From: Dichotomicrobium sp964650735
GTDB lineage: Bacteria; Pseudomonadota; Alphaproteobacteria; Rhizobiales; Rhodomicrobiaceae
Assembly (NCBI GenBank): GCA_964650735.1
Contig: CAZYUT010000032.1
Coordinates: 1-18,566, forward strand
Reading direction: 5' to 3'
DNA length: 18,566 bases
The notes under the pieces are model-generated. The model saw only the letters and a program-made list of their open reading frames with translations, did no database searches and was not told the DNA's origin. Below are positions 7,705 to 14,821 of this stretch, in pieces; position 1 is the first letter of the stretch, and every line of letters begins with the position of its first letter. The position numbers and the translations under genes were made by a program.

Positions 7705-7974
7705 TTGACGGTTAGCTTCGAAATCCTCGAGGACATGGACGCCGCCGGCATGCGCCGCTTGCGTCCAGAGCTTGAACGGCTTGCCGACAGCGGCGATGAC
7801 GTGGAGCTCGATCTCTCGCGGGTCGACTTCATCGACTCCTCTGGCATCGGGGGCATCGTCTTTCTTTACAAGCGCCTCCGGGCCAGCGGGCATGATTTGC
7901 GCTTGTGCCGCGTCCGTGCGCAGCCGCGCAAGCTGTTCCACAACCTGCGCATGGCGCATTTGCTTGCGGGTTAG
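7705..7974 (+). CDS. STAS-domain protein (anti-sigma factor antagonist-like, SypA/HsbA-like)
   Basis: An 89-aa STAS domain related to SpoIIAA/RsbV. The signature is DLSRVDFIDSSGIGGIVFLY (36-55), where Ser45/Ser46 follow Asp44 and Ser46 aligns with the phosphorylated serine of SpoIIAA. Such proteins are phosphorylated by an RsbW-type kinase and dephosphorylated by a PP2C phosphatase; both activities are predicted in the one protein at 12275-13774. The start is unusual: the frame is closed by TGA at 7681-7683 and the only early start is TTG 7705, with GAGAG at 7692-7696; ATG 7735 would remove the first strand of the visible domain. An overlapping 11-codon ATG frame (7680-7715) encodes a plausible missing first strand, so a frameshift is possible. 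It heads the group with the lipoprotein and export genes. Confidence 0.85.
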   Translation: MTVSFEILEDMDAAGMRRLRPELERLADSGDDVELDLSRVDFIDSSGIGGIVFLYKRLRASGHDLRLCRVRAQPRKLFHNLRMAHLLAG

Positions 7975-8020
7975 GCGCTCTTACCCGGCCTCATGATGCC
8001 TTGGTGCGCGGATATGGAGC

Positions 8021-8425
8021 ATGACGAGCGTCTCACGCCGGGCCTGGGCTGCAATCTTGATCGCATTCGCTGCGGTGTCGGGTCTGCAGGGCTGCGTTTC
8101 ATGGCCGAAGGAAGCGCGCGGCGGCCTCGCTGAGCGGGAGCGCGCAACCGATCCGGTTCTGCTGGCCCTGCGCAAGGCGTTCCGTCGGCTCATCAACGAA
8201 GGCGCGCTGAAAACACATCCCGCACCCATGCTTGAAGCGCAACTGCTGGTGATCAGGGCACACCGTGAACATGCTGGCGGACTGCTGCAAGATTATCGGG
8301 AGACGGCGGACGCCGCCTGGGCCGTCATGGCGCGGATCGATCCATCGCTCGGCCCGTTCCACCCGCCGGAGCTGCCACGCGATACCGGACAGCCGGAGCG
8401 GCTGGATGCTTTCGAGAATGGTTGA
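8021..8425 (+). CDS. Small lipoprotein of unknown function in the export operon
   Basis: A 134-aa protein I cannot assign to a family. Residues 1-25 are a lipoprotein signal peptide: basic SRR, a hydrophobic run, and the lipobox LQGC with Cys25 as the acylated residue. The rest is soluble and mainly helical in character (charged and Ala/Leu-rich), ending in a Pro-rich stretch. The start is ATG 8021; GGAG lies only 1 nt before it, so initiation may be inefficient or coupled to the upstream STAS gene 46 nt away. Its 3' end overlaps the SLBB export gene by 20 nt. Inference from position: it may assist assembly or outer-membrane placement of the export protein, which itself has no convincing lipobox. 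Confidence 0.75.
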   Translation: MTSVSRRAWAAILIAFAAVSGLQGCVSWPKEARGGLAERERATDPVLLALRKAFRRLINEGALKTHPAPMLEAQLLVIRAHREHAGGLLQDYRETADAAWAVMARIDPSLGPFHPPELPRDTGQPERLDAFENG

Positions 8426-10577
8426 ACCCCGGTTGATGCGTGCTTGTGCCTGTCTGGCCGTGCTCATGGTGGCTTGGTTCCACTGCACGACCGCGTTGGC
8501 TCAAACGGGTGACTGGGCAACCTCCGTGGAGCGTGTCGCAAACCAGCCCTTAACGCCGGGAGACATCCTGACACTCATCATGCCAGGCGAAAGCGCTCTG
8601 ACCGGCGATTTTCAACTCGACCGATCAGGCCAGATCGTTCTGCCGGAAATCGGTCCCTTAGCATTGGCCGGCGAAACGCTCGATGCAGCCCGAACGCGCC
8701 TGCGTGAGGCGCTCGCAGCGGCCTACAAAAACATCGAGCGCCTGCGCGTCATCCTGAAGGAACGACGCCTCATTGTGCAGGTCGGCGGCTACGTTAACCA
8801 GCCGGGCCAGGTCGATCTCGCGGCCGACGCCAATGTGCAGAACGCGATCGCGGCGGCCGGCGGCCTTGCCGAAGGCGCACAGCTTGACCGAATGCACGTC
8901 CAGCGCAACGGCGAGCGCATCCCGTTCGATTACAAGGCGTTTCTTGACACCGGCAACGCGGATCTGCTGCCCGGGCTCAAGCCGCTGGACATCATCTTCG
9001 TGCCAGCCTCGCCCGTCACCGGCAACGTTTACGTGGACTTCGACGGCCGCGACCTCGCTGAGGCCGGCGACGCGGCTGACGAAGCCTCGGCGGTGCGCGT
9101 GTTCGGCGAGGTCAACAATCCGGCGTCCTACGCGTTCAAGCCCGGGATCAGCGTGGTCGACATGCTGCTGCGCGCCGGCGGCGTCACCCGTTACGCTTCG
9201 GTCGAGCAAATCCGGGTGCTCAGCGGCAGCGAGCCGGTCACATTCAACCTGGAGGCTTACCTTGACACCGGCGACGACACCCTTTTGCCTGCCTTGAGCC
9301 CGGGGGCGACCATCTTCGTGCCGCGCCAAACCGAGGAAGTGAGGGGCGGCGCGCGCACCATCTACATCATGGGGCAGGTGGCAAGCCCCGGCGCCTACGA
9401 GGCGCAGGCCGACACCACCTTCATGGAACTGCTGGCCAATGCCGGCGGACCGAACCGTTTCGCCAACACACGGCAAATCCGCATTATCCGGACCGGAGGC
9501 GGCGTCGAAAAATTCGACCTGCAATCCTATACGGAGACAGGCGCGGGCGCATTGCCAGAAGTCGCGCCGGGCGATGCGATTTTCATCCCGGAGAAAATCG
9601 AAAGAGTTGAGCCCTCCTGGCTCAGTGTGCCGCCAAGCAGGGCCGTGCAGGTCCTGGGAGCCGTCAAGCGGCCTGGACGGTTCGAATGGTCCGACGAGAT
9701 GTCGCTGTTTGACTTGGTGGCCCACGCCGGCGGTCCGACTTCACAGGCAGATCTAGCCAATCTGCGCATTATCGATCGCGGCGCCTCCGTCGCGCAGAGC
9801 CGGGTCTTCGATCTCGATGGGTTCATCGAGGACGGCGGGTCTTTGACGAATGTGCCACGTATTAGGGCGGGAACCGTGGTCATGGTGCCTGAACTGCCGA
9901 CCGACCCGAACGACAACAAGGCGCAATGGGTCCGGCTTTCCTCCGACCGCTCGATCTACATCATGGGCGAGGTGGGGCGGCCAGGCCGCTATGCCTTCAA
10001 TTCGGCGATGAGTTTTCTGGATATCCTGACCGCCGCCGACGGTCCGACGGAACAGGCCGACCTGCGCAACATCCGCGTCTCGCGGCGCGGCAGGCGCTAT
10101 CCGGACATCCAGCGCGTTAATCTGGAGCGCTACTTTCTGACCGGCGACCCCAGCGTGCTTGCCTCCGTCAGGACCGGCGACGTGATCTTCGTGCCGAGCA
10201 AAAACGCCGAATTGCTGGATGAGCCATTGACCGATCAGGTTCGGGTTCTCGGCGCCGTGGCGAAACCAGGCCATTACCGCTACAGCGAATTCATGACGAT
10301 ACTGGACATCCTGGCGGCTGCCGGCGGTCCGACGCCGACCGCGCTGCAGAACCGGATCCTGATTGTCAACATGAGCGCGCATGAGGCGCAGGCCTCCTAT
10401 TTCGACCTTCTCAAGTTTGCCAAAACCGCCGACATATCGCGCCTGCCGGTCATCCGGCCTGGCGACACAATCTATGTGCCGGAGGAGACCGAGGACGACT
10501 TGCAGAAGGCCGCCGACACCATGCGCAACATCATGGCGATCCTTCAGCCCTATCAACTCTTCAACCCCAGCGAGTAG
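8406..10577 (+). CDS. Polysaccharide export protein with six SLBB repeats
   Basis: A 723-aa Wza-superfamily protein for EPS passage through the periplasm and outer membrane. Residues 1-33 are a Sec signal peptide ending ALA-Q; a Cys at 27 is preceded by Trp-Phe-His and does not make a lipobox. A polysaccharide-export domain spans ~48-118 (LTPGDILTL to VILKERR). Six SLBB modules follow at roughly 122-200, 229-306, 317-396, 412-496, 515-597 and 611-692. Each opens with a V.GxVxxPGxY-like strand, continues with xxLLxxAGGxT and closes with PGDxIFVP. A short helix (~696-715) ends the protein. E. coli Wza is about half this length with far fewer repeats. I start at ATG 8406 (GGAG at 8395-8398); ATG 8418 and 8436 are alternatives. 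It is followed 2 nt later by the P-loop gene. Confidence 0.92.
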   Translation: MLSRMVEPRLMRACACLAVLMVAWFHCTTALAQTGDWATSVERVANQPLTPGDILTLIMPGESALTGDFQLDRSGQIVLPEIGPLALAGETLDAARTRLREALAAAYKNIERLRVILKERRLIVQVGGYVNQPGQVDLAADANVQNAIAAAGGLAEGAQLDRMHVQRNGERIPFDYKAFLDTGNADLLPGLKPLDIIFVPASPVTGNVYVDFDGRDLAEAGDAADEASAVRVFGEVNNPASYAFKPGISVVDMLLRAGGVTRYASVEQIRVLSGSEPVTFNLEAYLDTGDDTLLPALSPGATIFVPRQTEEVRGGARTIYIMGQVASPGAYEAQADTTFMELLANAGGPNRFANTRQIRIIRTGGGVEKFDLQSYTETGAGALPEVAPGDAIFIPEKIERVEPSWLSVPPSRAVQVLGAVKRPGRFEWSDEMSLFDLVAHAGGPTSQADLANLRIIDRGASVAQSRVFDLDGFIEDGGSLTNVPRIRAGTVVMVPELPTDPNDNKAQWVRLSSDRSIYIMGEVGRPGRYAFNSAMSFLDILTAADGPTEQADLRNIRVSRRGRRYPDIQRVNLERYFLTGDPSVLASVRTGDVIFVPSKNAELLDEPLTDQVRVLGAVAKPGHYRYSEFMTILDILAAAGGPTPTALQNRILIVNMSAHEAQASYFDLLKFAKTADISRLPVIRPGDTIYVPEETEDDLQKAADTMRNIMAILQPYQLFNPSE

Positions 10578-10579
10578 CG

Positions 10580-11251
10580 ATGGTCGACGCTTGGCAGCCG
10601 CAGATCCGCTCCCTGGCGCTGACGAACTGGGGCCAGGGCCAACGCATCATCGCGGTGGCCGGTGTAGACGCGCAGAGCGGCGTCTCCACCCTGTGCGCAG
10701 GGCTGGCGGCCTTCGCGGCGCGGTCCGGTCAGCGAACATTACTGCTCCAACTGTCCCGCCCGATTGCCGAAGCGGCCGACGGCTGGCGCCTAGACTCCGA
10801 GCCGGCCAAGGCCGCTCTGCCCGATGCCGGCGGGTTCGACTGCCTGCCGGCCGCTTGCCACGCCAATGGACTGAGCCTTACCGACATCTCAAGTCTGCGG
10901 CGGGGCCTTGATCAACTCGGGAAATACGACACGATCGTCGCGGACATTGCCCCGCTGCGGGAAATCGGGACGCGTGCGGTTGACGGCGCAGCAGCGGCAG
11001 CGGCCTGCCGGCGCATCTATCTGGTTGCATTGGCCGGCCAGATCGATCGAACGGCCTTTGCCTCCGCCATGAACCTCCTCGACGCAAGCCGCATCGAGCT
11101 TGCCGGGCTTATCCTCAACGATCGCTTCAACCCGACGCTGGCCGCGGAGTTGGCGCGCGAAGCCGGACGGCTGCGCATTGTCGCGCCGCGCTTGAGCCGC
11201 TGGCTGGCCGGCAAGGCGCTCCGCAGCAGGTTTCTGTCGGAGCGCACATGA
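10580..11251 (+). CDS. CpsD/BY-kinase-like P-loop protein with degenerate Walker A
   Basis: A 223-aa protein with the fold pattern of the ParA/MinD-like ATPases that act with chain-length proteins (CpsD, the Wzc cytoplasmic domain). IIAVAGVDAQSGVSTLCAGL (23-42) aligns with the Walker A segment of BY-kinases (xxGEGKST), but the essential Lys is Val35 and the preceding Gly is Gln32. The Walker A' position reads LLLQLSRP instead of a LLIDxDxR-type motif. A Walker B-like KYDTIVADIAPL (115-126) keeps Asp122. No C-terminal tyrosine cluster is present. Nucleotide hydrolysis or kinase activity is therefore doubtful; a structural or nucleotide-sensing role is possible. It lies 2 nt after the export gene and overlaps the next GT4 gene by 4 nt (ATGA). 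No transmembrane chain-length partner is in the window. Confidence 0.72.
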   Translation: MVDAWQPQIRSLALTNWGQGQRIIAVAGVDAQSGVSTLCAGLAAFAARSGQRTLLLQLSRPIAEAADGWRLDSEPAKAALPDAGGFDCLPAACHANGLSLTDISSLRRGLDQLGKYDTIVADIAPLREIGTRAVDGAAAAAACRRIYLVALAGQIDRTAFASAMNLLDASRIELAGLILNDRFNPTLAAELAREAGRLRIVAPRLSRWLAGKALRSRFLSERT

Positions 11252-12294
11252 TCTGGCAGCTTCTGGACAGCCGCACTGTTGGCGGGATCGAACGGCATGT
11301 CGAGTTGATCACCCGCCATCTCATCGCGCGCGGCGCACAGGCCAAGATCGTTCTTCTCACGGCCTTCGAAGCGCATCCAAGCTTCGAGATGTTCCGCCAC
11401 GCTGGCCTGCCGGTCGAGCGGCTCAGCGGTGGGCTTCGCGGGCTGATGCGATCGGTCCGCACGCAGCGCCCTACGCTTATCCACGCCCACGGCTACCGAG
11501 CCAACATCCTCTCGCGGTTGGTGAGCCTGCAGACAAACACGCCGCTGATCACCTCCTATCATGCCGGTCTGCGCGAACCGTTCCCCGTGGGCCTTTATCA
11601 ATGGTTCGATGAATGGAGCGGCTTTCTGGCGCCGCGCATCGCCGTCAGCGCGGAGATTCAGCGCCGTCTGCCCTTCCGCGCCGAACTTCTTGAGAACTTC
11701 GTTGAGATGCCCGAGACCCTGCCTCCGCCTGGCAGACGCATCATCTTCGTTGGCCGGCTGGCGCGCGAAAAGGGAGCCGACCTGTTTTGCGCGCTTGCAC
11801 GGCGCTTCGGCGGGCGGGATTGGCATGTGTTCGGAGACGGTCCGCTGCGTGACCGGCTGGAAGCGGAATATGGCCGCGAGGTCCTGTTCCACGGCTTCGC
11901 GCGCGAGCCGGCGAAAATCTGGACGGATGCCGGCCTGCTCATCATGCCTTCGCGCGCTGAAGGGCTGCCAATGGCCGCATTGGAAGGTATCGCGCGGGGC
12001 GTGCCGATCGTCGCGGCGCGCGTCGGCGGACTGCCGCGCGTAGTGGCGCCGGGCGTTTCCGGCTGGCTGTTTGCGGCGGGCGATTTGCGGGCCGCGGCCG
12101 AAGCCGTACATGCGTGGTCGGTGATGCCCCCAAGCGCGCGTGCACAGTTGGCGCGAACCGCGCACGCCCATGCGCGCGCCCATTTTTCGGCTGAAACCGG
12201 CATGGCGCGACTGGCGGAGATTTATGCTCGCGTGACGGGACGCGCCGTTATTCAGCCGCCGAAAGCCGGCGCGGCTACGCCGTCCGCTCAATGA
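11248..12294 (+). CDS. Glycosyltransferase family 4
   Basis: A 348-aa GT4 enzyme for EPS repeat assembly. Visible motifs are VGGIERHVEL (11-20), IHAHGYRANI (78-87), GRLAREKG (169-176), FGDGPL (195-200) and SRAEGLPMAALEG with the E-x7-E pair Glu238/Glu246. Its start overlaps the stop of the P-loop gene (ATGA), which places it last in the STAS-lipoprotein-export-ATPase-GT run. The 3' end overlaps the 3' end of the convergent regulator gene by 20 nt. Donor sugar is not predictable. Confidence 0.92.
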   Translation: MIWQLLDSRTVGGIERHVELITRHLIARGAQAKIVLLTAFEAHPSFEMFRHAGLPVERLSGGLRGLMRSVRTQRPTLIHAHGYRANILSRLVSLQTNTPLITSYHAGLREPFPVGLYQWFDEWSGFLAPRIAVSAEIQRRLPFRAELLENFVEMPETLPPPGRRIIFVGRLAREKGADLFCALARRFGGRDWHVFGDGPLRDRLEAEYGREVLFHGFAREPAKIWTDAGLLIMPSRAEGLPMAALEGIARGVPIVAARVGGLPRVVAPGVSGWLFAAGDLRAAAEAVHAWSVMPPSARAQLARTAHAHARAHFSAETGMARLAEIYARVTGRAVIQPPKAGAATPSAQ

Positions 12295-13774
12295 TGATGG
12301 CAGTCCAATCATCGCTGGGCGCGGCTCCGAGCGAAGTAGCTGCCCAATCCGTTACGGTGCGGCAAAGCTCCTCCAGGGTCGCCCGCCGCGAAGCGGTCAA
12401 GCGTTCAGCCAGTTCTGCTGGAAAATCGCCTTGCGCCATGCCCTCTGCGTCGAGGCCATCCGTGATGAGGATGAGCCGTTCGCCCGGTGCGAGGCGGAGC
12501 CTCTCAACCCGATACGTCGCCTTGTCGTCGAAACCGGGGACCGGTCCGCCGTGCGCGCCGATGCGGCATCCGCTCGCCGCTAGAACAGCCGGCGGCAGGT
12601 GACCAGCGCTCGCCACCGCGATGCGGCCATCCGCAAAAAGATCACAGGCGATGACCGTCGCGATCATGCCAGGCGGAAAATGCGGATGGCCGACAGCCGC
12701 CGAAAGCCGCTGTAGAAACCCCCCAGCTTCCTCGTCGCCGAGCGCGTCGATCGTCCGTAGCATTGCCGCATATGTCAGAGCGGTCGCCTTTGCTGGCAGG
12801 CCATGCCCCATCGCATCGCCCAGGACGACGCGCTGGCGGCCGGCGGCCGGCAGATACAGGGTAAAATCGCCGCCGCCCCATAGCGCGGTCGCATGAAGAA
12901 CGCGGCAGCGGTACCCATCGAATTCCAGGGGCAGACGGGGGGTCAGCAACGTCTGCGCATCGCGCCCGAAATAGGAGAAGAAGTGACTGAGCCGCTTCTG
13001 GTGGCCCGATAGCGCGAGATCCACGGCGCGGTTCAGCGCATCGGGCGTGATCGGCTTCAACAGGAATTGCTCAACGCCCGCGCGCAGCACGGCGTCTTCG
13101 ATCGCGGTTTCGCGATCTTGAGTCATCAGCACAGTGGGTATTGGCCGGTCGAGGTTGTCGTCCTGGATCGCTTGCAGCAAATCAACCGCGGTGTCGCTGC
13201 CGAGATGGAAGTCGGCGACAATGATGTCGATCGGCTCCGCCAACAGGGTTTCGCGCGCCTCCGCGACCGTCAGCGCCGTCCTGACACGGAAGCGCGCGCT
13301 CATAAGGCCGGCATAAAGCCGCAACAACGTCTCGCTGTCCTCGACCAGCAACAGGGCTGGCCTCGCCCGATAGAGCTTGCGGCGTCCGCGCATCACGTTT
13401 GGCGGCCCCGGCTCATAGGCGAGCTCGCTCAACACCTGATGGATCAGCGGAAGGCCGAGCCCACGCTCCGTCGGTTCGATCGGTGCGCAGTCAGCGGCCG
13501 CCTTGCTGCGCGCCGGGAAGTCGTCAAACGGTCCACCGTCATCGGCAATCGCCACCTCCAGGACCTTGCCGCGAACCGCAACCTGAACACGCACCCAGGA
13601 CGGCGCGGGCCGCCCATGAATGACCGCGTTTGCGGCTGCTTCGTTGACCGCAAGGCAGAGATCGCTGGCGATGTCCTGGCTGATCCGAGTGTTGGTCAAC
13701 TCGCGCTGGAGCGTCTGCCGCAGACGCCGCGCGCCGTCGAGCGTGGCTTCCTCGGTGGCATCGAACAATTTCAT
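12275..13774 (-). CDS. RsbW-like kinase / receiver / PP2C phosphatase regulator (SypE-like)
   Basis: A 499-aa soluble three-domain regulator. Residues ~5-137 are a GHKL serine-kinase domain like RsbW/SpoIIAB, with N-box LAVNEAAANAVIHG (Glu45, Asn49), IADDGGPFD (76-84) and the G2 loop RGLGL. Residues ~139-255 are a receiver domain with acidic Glu145/Asp146, phospho-acceptor Asp188, Thr218 and Lys240. Residues ~285-497 are a SpoIIE/RsbU-type PP2C phosphatase that keeps its metal ligands in GGDF (Asp303), LGDAMGHG (Asp320), ITDG (Asp439) and SDDW (Asp488/489). The order kinase-REC-PP2C is that of Vibrio fischeri SypE; Pseudomonas HsbR uses similar domains in another order. The expected substrate is the STAS protein at 7705-7974, with the receiver deciding between kinase and phosphatase output. 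The start overlaps the upstream GT2 stop (ATGA). Confidence 0.9.
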   Translation of the reverse strand: MKLFDATEEATLDGARRLRQTLQRELTNTRISQDIASDLCLAVNEAAANAVIHGRPAPSWVRVQVAVRGKVLEVAIADDGGPFDDFPARSKAAADCAPIEPTERGLGLPLIHQVLSELAYEPGPPNVMRGRRKLYRARPALLLVEDSETLLRLYAGLMSARFRVRTALTVAEARETLLAEPIDIIVADFHLGSDTAVDLLQAIQDDNLDRPIPTVLMTQDRETAIEDAVLRAGVEQFLLKPITPDALNRAVDLALSGHQKRLSHFFSYFGRDAQTLLTPRLPLEFDGYRCRVLHATALWGGGDFTLYLPAAGRQRVVLGDAMGHGLPAKATALTYAAMLRTIDALGDEEAGGFLQRLSAAVGHPHFPPGMIATVIACDLFADGRIAVASAGHLPPAVLAASGCRIGAHGGPVPGFDDKATYRVERLRLAPGERLILITDGLDAEGMAQGDFPAELAERLTASRRATLEELCRTVTDWAATSLGAAPSDDWTAIIIERTA

Positions 13775-14706
13775 CCCCGGGTCCGTGGCGGCGTAAGAAT
13801 GCGCAGACAGTCAGCGGCGAGACCGCGCCACGCGCGGCGCGTTGGCTGACTGGCAAGCGCGGCAGCGCCTGATCGGATCGCGCGCCACGCCCGGCCCTCG
13901 GCGCGCGCCAGTTCGGCCTCGGCTGCGGCCAGCCGTCCGTTCGCGATCTTGACCGCGCGGCGAGCCGCCTGGTCGGTGCGGTCGCCATAGCCTGCCAGAA
14001 TATCGCGCATGGCAGCAAGGCGCTGCCGCGCTTTGGCGGTCTCGCTCCCAGGACGCATGAGGTAGCTCGCGGTGATCGCCGCGCTGAATGCGACCGGCCA
14101 GCGCGCGGCGAGCCTCAGCCACAAATCCCAATCCTCAGCAGAAGCAAGCAGCCGGAAGCCGCCAAGCTCCTCCAGCGCTTCGCGCCGCGCCACAACCGTT
14201 GAGGTGCCGACAACATTGGTCGCCAACAAGGACAGCTCGGCATCAGGCATACGCGCGAAGCCGGGCCCGTGATGCTGCGCGAGAGGACTGTCCCAGAAGG
14301 CGAAGCAGGTGCCCAGATGCCGCCCGTCCGGGTTCACATGCAGATAATCGGTGAACGAGAAGCCGGTCTCCGGGTGTGCCGCGTGCCATGCGAGTTGCAG
14401 CATCAGCTTGTTGGGCCACCAGACATCGTCGGCATCAAGAAAAGCGATATAGGGCGCGGATGACGATGCAATCGCGGCATTGCGTGCCGCGGCCGGGCCG
14501 ACACCGCCAGTCTCGATCACGCGAAGCGGGGGCAAGTCCGCATGCCGCGCCGCCAGCCACGCAAGCGTACCGTCAGTCGAGCCGTCATCGGCGACGATCA
14601 CCTCGATATCTGGCCGGTTCTGTAGCGCGATGGACCCCAGCGCCGATGGCAAATACGCCAAACAATCCCGCGTTGGCACGACCACCGAACAGATCGGGTG
14701 TTCCAT
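13771..14706 (-). CDS. Glycosyltransferase family 2
   Basis: A 311-aa GT2, GT-A fold glycosyltransferase for EPS assembly. It opens with ICSVVVPTRD (5-14), has the nucleotide-binding VADDGSTDGT (38-47), the metal-binding FLDADD with Asp91/Asp93, and the likely catalytic SAEDWDLWLRL (189-199). The C-terminal ~60 residues are a helical, Ala/Arg-rich tail. I start at ATG 14706 because AAGGGA lies just upstream and because a perfect TATAAT for this strand is at 14744-14749; the longer frames from 14829 or 14745 would begin upstream of or within that promoter. It overlaps the kinase-REC-PP2C gene by 4 nt, which ties the regulator's synthesis to this transferase. Confidence 0.92.
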   Translation of the reverse strand: MEHPICSVVVPTRDCLAYLPSALGSIALQNRPDIEVIVADDGSTDGTLAWLAARHADLPPLRVIETGGVGPAAARNAAIASSSAPYIAFLDADDVWWPNKLMLQLAWHAAHPETGFSFTDYLHVNPDGRHLGTCFAFWDSPLAQHHGPGFARMPDAELSLLATNVVGTSTVVARREALEELGGFRLLASAEDWDLWLRLAARWPVAFSAAITASYLMRPGSETAKARQRLAAMRDILAGYGDRTDQAARRAVKIANGRLAAAEAELARAEGRAWRAIRSGAAALASQPTRRAWRGLAADCLRILTPPRTRG

Positions 14707-14743
14707 GGATTGTCCCTTACTCAGGCTCTGCCGATTACCCTTC

Positions 14744-14774
14744 ATTATACACCTTAAAGTAGTATGTCTGTCGA
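14744..14774 (-). promoter_or_regulatory. Probable promoter of the GT2-regulator operon
   Basis: On the minus strand TCGACA (rc of 14769-14774) and a perfect TATAAT (rc of 14744-14749) are 19 bp apart, longer than the 17-bp optimum. Transcription would start near 14737, about 31 nt before the ATG at 14706, leaving room for the AAGGGA ribosome site. An ACTTTAAG element (rc of 14753-14760) lies in the spacer. Confidence 0.5.
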
Positions 14775-14821
14775 GTTGCAATCCGTTTAACGCGGCACCG
14801 TGAATTCGAGAGGCGGCTATC

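Noticed and set aside
8406..10577. SLBB modules as a recent DNA-level tandem duplication
   Set aside because: The modules match only in key positions; the nucleotide sequences are strongly diverged, so the repeats are old.
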